Assembly: GCA_027600665.1 (NCBI GenBank)
Contig: JADGJL010000294.1
Location: forward strand, 1-26,463
DNA: 26,463 nucleotides
Origin: Irineochytrium annulatum
Lineage: Eukaryota; Chytridiomycota; Chytridiomycetes; Chytridiales; Chytridiaceae
Reading direction: 5' to 3'
Shown: positions 18,447-26,463 of the stretch, piece after piece
Layout of the letters: each line of letters starts with the position of its first letter
Position numbering within the stretch: position 1 is the stretch's first letter
The notes under the pieces: generated by a model
The model's input: the letters and a program-made list of their open reading frames with translations, nothing else
Databases searched by the model: none
What the model was told of the DNA's origin: nothing
Translations under genes and position numbers: made by a program

Positions 18447-21400
18447 ATGTCAGTATTCTCGGTGGACCATCAGCGCGTCGCCCTCTGGATCGACTTTCGT
18501 TCTAAATCAATAAAAGTGGGCGCATTTTGTACCAGGATTTATGTTTGTCGGTTGGGCCCTAATCGGCGTCTTTTCCAGGGTCGCTGCGAGGTGACGTTGA
18601 GCTCGAATGGAGCACCGGGCCCGATCTCTTCAGAACTGCGCCTTAATGCCAGGCAGCTAAGTACGTTCCTCCCTCAATGCCAGTTGAAAACCAAAGTGGT
18701 TTGAACAGATATCTCACGTGTGCTGGTGAACGACGTCCAGTCCGAGTTCACGTTTAAGGATCCGCTACGGACGCTTTTCCCGGAGGATGGAGCCAGGGAT
18801 GCCCGAAGTCATCCGGAGTTTCGTCGACGATATCTGCAGGGGTTGGATAGCGGTAACGAGGGGGAGGTCGTCGTCAGTATACCGCCGGCTGTCTGGACTG
18901 CAATTAATGTAAACGGACACATTTTACACCATCTAACGCAGATGTGCATAAGGCTGCGACGAATCCAGATTATAAGACATCTGAGACTAAGCCGTCGGAA
19001 CCCGCGCAATCGGTCGAGGGACCGCCGCCGACAACCTTAAAAGTAATCATCGAATACTTCCTGCGGTCTCCTCGCATGGGAATGCATTTTGCTCATTCCG
19101 ATTTACGGATGGCGTCCATGGTGCGGATCTCCATTTCGTTCGTAAGCTTGACTTTAGATTGCGGAACAGAGCTACCCGCACCTGTACACCGATAATCAAG
19201 GCTTCTGCGCCCGGTTTTGGATGCCTTGCGTCGACAAGCCGCAGGAGAGGTGCACGTGGGACATTGAGGTCGTGGTGCCGCGTTTTGCCGAGGACATTTT
19301 GGAGGCGCGAGCGCGTGCATCTGCGGACGACCCAGGCCGCTTTTCCCAGGAAGGCTTGGAAACGATGGTGGTGTCGTCTGGGGATCTCGTTGAGCATGTG
19401 CTTCTGCCTGATAATCCGAGCATGAAGCTTTACCGGTACTCGCTGGATGTCCCGACGGCCGCTTCGAACATCCACATCGCCGTCGGCCCTTTTGAACTGT
19501 ACGAGGTAGCTCAAGGCCCGCTGCCTGACCCCCAGCCTGTTCGGGATACCGATCCGGCTGATGATGATGATATCGAGGATGAAGATATAGACGCCGATGT
19601 TGAAGTCGTGCCTATCGTCAGCAAATGCCTCGTGTTCCATCTGCCGGGTCTACGTGAAGGAGTGAAGCAGACGGTTGGGTTTCTTACAAAGGTAGTCTTT
19701 TAATCTTTGCGGCATGCTAAGCAGATGTTTTGAAGGCAACAGAATTCTTCGAGAAGTACATTGGCGCCTCTTTTCCGTACACAACATATAAGATCGTGTT
19801 CATTCCGGACCCATATAGTCCCACGATGTCGGGAGCCGGGATGACCTTCATCAGGTTAGTCGCTGCGTGCCCGCGTGTTTGCTCACAAGTGTAGCAATCA
19901 CTTCCTGTTATCGAAAGACGTTATCGATCATACTTACGATTCTCGGAAAATCCTCGGGAGATGTCTTGCCAGCCAGTGGTTTGGTCAGTTCGTCGGGTGC
20001 AAGTCTTGGTTTGATCTATACGTGTTGAAGTGATTGCTAATAATACTCCACAAGGCAAGATGAGTGGCTTACGGTTGGAATAGTCAACTATATGACGGGC
20101 CTCCTGATGAAGAAGATTTTTGGGAACAACGAGGATAAGTTTCGTTTGCGCAAGGTGGGTTAAAATGCGGACATTTTAGATTTAACAGCTTAAGGACATG
20201 CACCGGGTTTGTGCCTTAGATGTTAATCAACCACCGCTCTGTCCCGTCATGCTGCCGCCTCAAACCACTTCCAAGTCAGCCGGCCCTTGCGTTGCTCCGC
20301 AGTACTTGATAGACCCTCTATGGTTAAAGCACTTCTCTTCCGAAGACGAGTGGTCGTCTGCGCGAAGCGAGTTGATCGCGCTGAAGTCCCCGCTTGTTCT
20401 GTACATGCTTGACCGCCGCATGGGGACCGGAATGCTGCAACGGGTAATTCAAAAGATTTTTGTTACGGCGATTTCGGGGGACTTGCAGCAGGGTCTAAGC
20501 ACCCAGTATTGGCTGAAGATATGCCGGAAAGTGAGCGAAAAGTTTGATTTGCGCCAGTTTGCGGATCAGTGGATCTTCGCCAGCGGATGCCCGAAGTTCC
20601 ACATTAAGTATCAGTTCAACCGGAAGAAGATGATGGTGGAGGTTTACTTCCGGCAGGAGAACACCAATGCGGGTGGTATCGGCGCTTGCCGGAAGTTTAC
20701 CGTAAGTGTTTTAGTAACCGTGGTAAGCTGATGTAAGATAAAGGGTCCTTTCATGATTCGAGTCCACGAGCCGCGCGGGACGACATACGACACGCAGATA
20801 TCGGTTGACGAGATCGAGAAGCAGCATGATATCCTTTACCACACGAAGTACAAGAGGGCCGGCCAGAAGCTAAAAAAGTTGAAGAAGTTGGCCGGCGAGA
20901 TGGCGGGCGGCAATGACGACGACGACGCCGATGGGGCGGACATTTTGGCGGAGGAAACGACTTCGAAAGGGCCGGATCTGGATCAGTTTGATCGGTGCGG
21001 ACGATGTTCCGGTTGAAAATTGTTAACGTGTACTGTAGGCGGTCCTTGGACTGGATTCGGTTCGATCCTGGAAACGATTGGGTCTGCGTCAAGGAGTTCC
21101 CACAGCTTCGAAGCATGTGGATCGACCAGCTTACTCGAGACGTCGACGTCGTTGCTCAATACGAAGTAAGAACTATTAGGCGACGCGAATTAAATTTAAC
21201 TTTGGCAGGCAATTGTAGCGTTGGGAAACATTATGTCGGATGTCAGCACTGCTGCGTTATCCGGTGTGATGCAGGATTCGCGGTTCTTCTACCGCCTTCG
21301 AATGGAGTGCGCCTTTTCGCTGGCAAAGGTACATCCGACTCTGTTGTTGTGAGGCTTATAGTTGGACAGAGTGGATTGGAGGAGGCGGATGGTGGCGGTT

Positions 21401-24400
21401 TACTGCGATTAATGAAGATTTTTACGGATTTGTACTGCTACTACCCAGCTGAAGGTTCAAGCACCAGTATCCCACGGCCTAACAAGTTTGATAACTTACC
21501 GGAGTACTATCTTAAAGAGGTAGTTGTCAGCCGGTATGCAAATACTTGTGCTGATCAGTTGCAGACTATACCTCTTGCGATGGCGTCATACCGAGAACCT
21601 TCTGGAAGAGTTCCTTTAACTTGTCGCAAACTGATTTTGGAGCTTTTGAAGTACAACGATAACTCCGACAATGAGGTATGGTTCAATCCGGTAGGTCTAT
21701 AATGTCTAATGTGCGATCGTAAAGTTGTCGGATAATTACTATCTATCGTCCCTTATCAATAGCCTTGGGAATGCATTCCTACCATCTATTCGACGCTCGG
21801 ATGCCTCGAAAATGGCCGCCAACAGATTACCGCGAATTGAAGATGACTATGACGGACTCATCGAACACTTCGATGCTATTGAGAGTGTGGCCTTTGATGA
21901 GGATGACGAAGTTCCGGGGAACGAGGACGACGCAGCGGATGACGAGAAAGCGATCTTCAGAGAAGCAGTCGCGGAAGTCGAGCGCTACTTGATGCTGGAC
22001 AGGCTTATTGCATCGTATCATAATTCCATCACAGTGAGCTGTCTCGAAGTGCTAATAAAGTGGATGTTTGCTGGGTTAATGCCAGTCGATATCTTTCTGT
22101 TCGAGCGTTACGCAAGGTGGTCCTATTTTGCAGGACTATGTTTAATACCGTGTAGATACGGCCAATTTCTGCACATCCGTATTGTCGCTATCGACGGCTT
22201 GATCTTGCTGACCCGGTTCTTGGTACCGAATATCACGAAACACTTGCTGCACATAATTGAGTCTGACCCGTCTCCAATCGTTCGATATCATACAGCAAAG
22301 AGTCTGTGCAGCTTTGCTGTCATTCTATCATCGCACAACAACTCGAAGGACAGCACGCCGTTTGCGAAGAAGAACGACTTCGAATGGAGTGAGATTAAGC
22401 AGAAGCTAAATGAAAACGTTGAAATTAAGCAGCGTGTTTGGAAACTATTAAAGTATGGTTTATGCTTTGGGAGCTATTTTGACCGTTTAATAGTGGTACC
22501 GTCGACCTTCGGATACAGCGTCATCTTTTGAAGCTCTGCGAATATATATATGACCCGGTGGCGGAAGCGCTCCCAAAACAACGAATTGTCATTAAGATGC
22601 CTACGTTAATCAGCGGCTTTAACGAGGTTCTTGCTGCTGCTGGCAGTGCTATAGAGGACAGCGACTTATTACAAAAAGGGGAATTAAAACAAGAAGGTAT
22701 TAACGTCGCAACATGTAAGTAAAAACTTAAGCAAAGTGTCACTTACGCTGCAGAAGCGGAAATGGAGGTCGACGACAAGAAGAAAGACGCGCTGTCGCCA
22801 GCAACACAAACGGCCCCACCACAAGTTGTCGAAATGATGGATGTGGTGGACGATGTAACCGTTCCTAACCGCTTGAAGATAAGCGTGACTGCTACAGAGG
22901 ATCTCACCACGGAACAAGTAGAGCCTTATATACCCGCAGTTACTCTTACGCCCGTTACTCTCCCGACTCGGCCACCGGCTTCCCTCCCTTTGGCTCCCCT
23001 CACTTCGGCTTCCGTCCCACCGGCCCCCGTCTCACCGGCTCCGCCTCTACCTGTGAAACTTCGACCAAGTGTACCGCCTCCTCGCCCGCCCGTTGCCGCT
23101 CCGCCAATTACCGCCCCACCCGTTACAGAGACGTTGCCGGCTGTTAAACTCTCGGTTGTAAATGCGGGAGCGGCTCCTCCGGCTATCAAATTATCCGCTG
23201 GTAATCCGGCTTCTCCGGTTGTAAAGATTTCCACCATCCAGCCGGTGCCGGCGTCGCCGACTGTTAAGCTTTATACTGTCCAGCCGCAGGCGGCTTCGCC
23301 GATTGTCAAGATTCCGCCTGTGCAGCCTCGGGCGGCATCGCCGACAGTGAAGGCTTCGGCTGTCCCGCCGTTGGCGGCTTCGCCGAATGTTAAGATTGCG
23401 GCGGTCAAGCCGGAGGCTGCTTCGGTTGACCAAGCTGCAAAGGAGATATCTATGCCGCCGGAGGATTACAAGGCCTGCAGAAAACTAATTAAGAAAATTC
23501 TCGCTCAGCCGGGAGTAGATTGGTTTAAAATGCCGGTAGACCCAGTTGCGCTGAACCTTCCGAATTACTTCGACATAGTGAAAAAGCCAATGGACCTCTC
23601 GACACTTAAGGCGAAGCTCAAAGCCGGTCGTTATAAAACGGTCGACGATTTCGCGTCAAAAGCCCGGCTAATCTTCAGGAACGCCATGAAGTATAATTTG
23701 GTCCATACTCAGGTTCATCAGGACGCGGTGAAACTTCTCGACTACGTGGATCGTGAGATCAGAGACTTGCGGCAAACGTCTACAGCACCGTCTGTGCCAC
23801 CGCCTGTGCTGCTGTCTGCGCCATCTGCCGTAATCGATACACCAATGGTGGCCGGCCAGAGTCGGGCTCATACTCAAGCCGACCCGACGCCTCCGCCGGC
23901 GAAGAAACTTAAACTAGAGCCGCCTTTGGAGAAAGTGGAGATAAACGAAGTCCTCCCGGTCAAGCTTGACAACTTGACCATGGGGGCGATGAAGGTTAAC
24001 CGACGGATGGAGAAGAATACAACTGAGTGGCGGAAATGCATGCGGGTGCTCAAGAACATGCAGAAAGACAGATTTGCGGCCTTATTTCTCAAGCCCGTGG
24101 ACCCGATCGCTCTGGGGATCCCGCAGTACACGGAGATTGTGAAGTCGCCGATGGATCTCAGCACGATTCAAAAGAAGCTGGAGGCCGGCTTATACGACTC
24201 CCCGTCTGCGTTTAAAGCCGATGTAGATTTGATGCTCAATAACTGCTTCATATTTAATCGCCCAGGTCAGTGTTCGATTTGCTAGAGAGCATTGGGGCTA
24301 ACTGGACGACGTCAGATGATTGGGTTTATGCACAAGGAAAGGGCTTAGAGGGCTTCTTTAACTCAGAGTGGGCCAACGTTGGTTTTCTCGGGGCATCAGC

Positions 24401-24725
24401 GGCCGGCTCGCCGTCCGTGCAGAAAGAGCTATCTGTCACTACGTTGCTCCAGCGCTTGCGTGGGCACCCTGACGCTCTGATCTTTCTGGGGCCTGTTGAT
24501 GGAAAGGTGTACACAGATTATTATACGAGAATCGCCAAACCGATGGATTTGCAGACGATGCAATTGAAGGCCGATCGTGGGGAGTACCCAACACTCGCAG
24601 ACTTTGAGGATGACTTCCGGACGATGATTAACAATTGCTTCACATATAATGTCAAGGGCTCCTTTGGGTATAAAGCGGGGATTAGCTTGGAAAAGTATTT
24701 CAGATCACTAAAAAAATCAAAGTGA
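18447..24725 (+). CDS. TAF2: TFIID subunit TAF2 with three C-terminal bromodomains
   Basis: Nineteen exons, about 1826 residues: 18447-18515, 18579-18660, 18709-18908, 18953-19120, 19158-19691, 19736-19854, 19895-19996, 20055-20154, 20189-20701, 20744-20994, 21039-21165, 21209-21328, 21370-21519, 21559-21675, 21725-22116, 22156-22452, 22494-22714, 22757-24265, 24316-24725. Residues 1 to about 1150 follow TAF2 throughout: DHQRVALWIDF, FWMPCVDKPQERCTW, the M1-aminopeptidase-like segment ending RCLASQWFGQFV (HExxH replaced, so no zinc protease), DILYHTKYKR, DVVAQYEAIVALGNI, SIPRPNKFDNLPEYYLKE and LLKYNDNSDNE. TAF2 contacts the initiator element in TFIID. A Pro/Val-rich linker with five 14-residue repeats leads to bromodomains at about 1422-1530, 1605-1715 and 1728-1826. 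Each keeps the acetyl-lysine-binding Asn (KYN, IFN, TYN) and a PMDL segment. Exon phases agree across the whole model; the 39-bp intron at 21520-21558 is in frame and could be coding. Confidence 0.93.
23212..23421 (+). repeat. Five tandem 42-bp (14-residue) repeats in the TAF2 linker
   Basis: Five head-to-tail 14-residue units of the form SPxVKxxxxxPxxA fill 210 bases with no length change: the first begins at 23212 and the last ends at 23421. All five keep Ser-Pro and Val-Lys. The units differ in the middle, so they are old enough to have diverged. The linker joins the TAF2 core to the bromodomains and is probably unstructured. Confidence 0.9.
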
Positions 24726-24749
24726 TTCCATGCCATACATGCGTGTGTA

Positions 24750-24755
24750 TTTATT
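24750..24755 (-). terminator. Possible polyadenylation signal AATAAA for the Trf4-like gene
   Basis: TTTATT on the plus strand reads AATAAA on the minus strand, 58 bases beyond the Trf4-like stop and 25 bases from the TAF2 stop of the convergent gene. Sequence match only. Confidence 0.35.
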
Positions 24756-24812
24756 TCATTGCCATTAGCATTATCAACAAGGAAGTAAAACTATACGTAA
24801 TTCTACTCGCGC

Positions 24813-26463
24813 CTATCGCCTGCTGCGAACAACGGCGCCTCCACGCGCTCGCGTCGCTCCACCGCGACCCACCTTCGCCCGGTTCTGGCCAAACGACGGC
24901 TCCACATCCTTAACACCTCGACTGCCAGCGCGTCCGCCTCGACTCTTCCCAACCTTCCCGTCATCCACCACCCCCATTCTCATGTCGGCCCGATCCGCCG
25001 CACCCCGCCTCGGTAAGGCGACCATTGACCGCGGCCCGCTGCGCTTGCCGCCCGTCCTTGATATGGTCCTCTTCGTTGCCTGACAAGGCTCCGGCGCCTG
25101 AACTACCTCGCGAAGGCGCCGCCGCGAAACTATGACCTTGTGAAAATCACCTCCCTCGTTTCTCTTGCCGACGTTCTTCCGCCCGGCAGCACCCTTCTCC
25201 TCTCCAAAACTGCAATTAACAGCCAAAACTTGGGTTGCCGCGTTAGCGCCAGGAACGGAACGCTTCAACTTTCCCCAGCCGGCGTTCGAGTTGGCGGCGC
25301 GGCGGTAGGCCTTGTCGCGACCGTTAAAGCCGACGCGGACGCGGCGCTGCGCAGGTGCGAGCGGGGCGGTGATGGCCTTCACGTGCCTCGCGGTAAGCGG
25401 TAACCCCTTGTCCGCGAGCACATCGAACGCGATGGGATTGATCTCAACGACATCGTCATCATCCTCATCGTCGCCTTCCGACGAAAAGACCTCCTCGCCA
25501 TTGTCCTCCATCATGATTCCCTCAAAAAACACTTCGGGTCGCTCGCCCTCCCCCGTCTCCTCCACAACCTCCACATCTTCCATCTCCACCGCCTTCTCCC
25601 CGCCCTTTGCGCACCTCCCAATCTCGTCCCTCCTCCTCATATGCTCTTTGGCCACGCAAAGTACCCTCCCAAGTCCTTGCTGCGCTCCAAACCCAACACA
25701 CCAACCCCTGCCAGCACGTACCTTTCCGCCCATGATCTCCCACGCATCCGCCAGCGCAGAAGACACCGCCATGATACCCGTGCTGCCCCTCGTCACGTCC
25801 GCGCTCGGATCGAGCGGGTCGAGGATGCAAAGGAGATGCGGCCGCTCGTGTATAAGGAAGCCCTCGCGTGCCTTATCCACCTCCCGAACCGCTACCGTCC
25901 CGCCCGTGCCGCCCACCAGCGTCAACGTCAGACCCTTGTCGTGGTAATTCCATGACGTCCCAAACACCCTGCAGAACGATGTCCACAGCTCGCCAAGATC
26001 CTGGGTCATCGGCTTCCGACGGTGGCAACCACCACCACCGCCCTGCATTGCCAAATGGCACGCAATCCACAGCGAGCACGCGTACCCTCCCACGCCGCCC
26101 GTGAAGACCTCGCTGAGCCCTCTGACAACGAGAAACTGCTTCAGGACAAGCACAAGCTCCCGCATTCCGGGCAAGGCGAGCATGAGGTCCCGGACGAAAC
26201 GGACGGCGCGGACGGACCCTGGGTTCCGGTTCGTCGTGTACGACACGTCGACGTCGATGCCTGTCTCGACGTCCCGAAATTTCAGGATAGGGACGCGCGC
26301 GTGCCGAATCACTTGAAGGTCGCGGACGAGATTGGATTGACGGATGCGCTGGGCCACCTTCGAAAGCTTGCTGGCTTGCCTGCAGTCAGGCAACAGTCAA
26401 CATGTCGCGTTTAAAGTGACAATATGGCAAACATACCGCCCCTGCGTCGGCCCCGGCTCACCC
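24813..26463 (-). CDS. Trf4/PAPD5-type non-canonical poly(A) polymerase, 5' end off the window
   Basis: Partial. Exons 26463-26437 (incomplete), 26379-25722 and 25679-24813; the last junction is a 42-bp in-frame intron that could instead be read through. The visible part opens with KLSKVAQRIRQSNLVRDLQV, then ARVPILKFRDVETGIDVDVS, which holds the third catalytic Asp of the nucleotidyltransferase fold; the GS motif and the first two Asp lie upstream, beyond the edge. LKQFLVVRGLSEVFTGGVGGYA and the segment DLGELWTSFCRVFGTSW...GFLIHERPHLLCILDPLDP form the PAP-associated domain. In yeast, Trf4/Trf5 in TRAMP add short A-tails that target nuclear RNAs to the exosome. The last 280 residues are an acidic stretch (SSEGDDEDDDD) and then an Arg/Gly-rich basic tail, probably RNA-binding or nuclear-targeting. 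It converges on TAF2 with an 87-bp gap. Confidence 0.88.

Noticed and set aside
19043..19157. 115-bp intron in TAF2 after TTLK
   Set aside because: Reading through gives VIIEYFLRSPRMGMHFA, which fits the TAF2 segment before the tryptophan-rich core. A 37-bp intron (19121-19157) restores the frame.
19895..20154. Active M1 aminopeptidase
   Set aside because: The HExxH zinc motif is replaced by RCLAS, and the flanking regions follow TAF2, not a protease.
21050..21075. tRNA T-arm-like GGTTCGATCC
   Set aside because: It lies in a conserved TAF2 exon and no cloverleaf can be drawn around it.
25312..25947. 211-codon plus-strand open frame
   Set aside because: It is antisense to the Trf4-like gene and Ser/Thr/Pro-rich, as expected for the complement of that GC-rich exon.
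1..26463. CRISPR array, bacterial operon or toxin-antitoxin system
   Set aside because: All supported genes are eukaryotic with spliceosomal introns. No spaced direct repeats of CRISPR type were seen.

Overview
The window is a gene-dense, intron-rich stretch of nuclear DNA from a eukaryote. The best fit is a zoosporic (chytrid-type) fungus. Fungal signs are an Ivy1-type I-BAR protein and a Zn(II)2Cys6 cluster protein. Sign of a motile cilium is a CCDC42/CFAP73-family axonemal protein, a family lost from non-flagellated fungi. Introns are numerous (about 61 in my models), mostly 34-66 bp, with GT..AG ends. The organism call is an inference from gene content, not from a database match.

Layout, left to right. 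1-2806: no convincing gene, with a GC-rich CGCC/GGCG inverted-repeat patch. 2807-4326 (-): Ivy1-like I-BAR protein. 4327-5211: A-rich intergenic DNA. 5212-7575 (-): GT14-family type II membrane glycosyltransferase. 7799-9654 (+): ubiquitin-specific-protease-like protein lacking both the catalytic Cys and His. 10109-10555 (-): small unrecognised protein. 10609-11832 (+): single-pass membrane protein with three copies of an unrecognised repeat. 12358-12663 (+): 101-residue Zn2Cys6 protein. 12819-14487 (-): CCDC42/CFAP73-like ciliary coiled-coil protein. 14712-15777 (-): dienoyl-CoA isomerase (ECH1 type). 16768-18368 (-): CDK5/PHO85-type kinase with a PCTAIRE helix in 15 exons, one of 12 nt. 18447-24725 (+): TFIID subunit TAF2 in 19 exons, carrying three C-terminal bromodomains. 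24813 to the right edge (-): Trf4/PAPD5-type non-canonical poly(A) polymerase, 5' end missing.

The genes do not form one pathway; this looks like ordinary compact genome. Several neighbours are divergent with tiny shared promoters (CDK/TAF2 78 bp; the small unknown gene and the repeat protein 53 bp) or convergent with tiny gaps (TAF2/Trf4 87 bp). The most interesting items are the TAF2-triple-bromodomain fusion with its five exact-length 14-residue linker repeats, the pseudo-deubiquitinase, and the membrane protein with the unrecognised 25-residue-spaced triple repeat. Exon models were built by hand from GT/AG sites, reading phase and family conservation. They have not been checked against transcripts.
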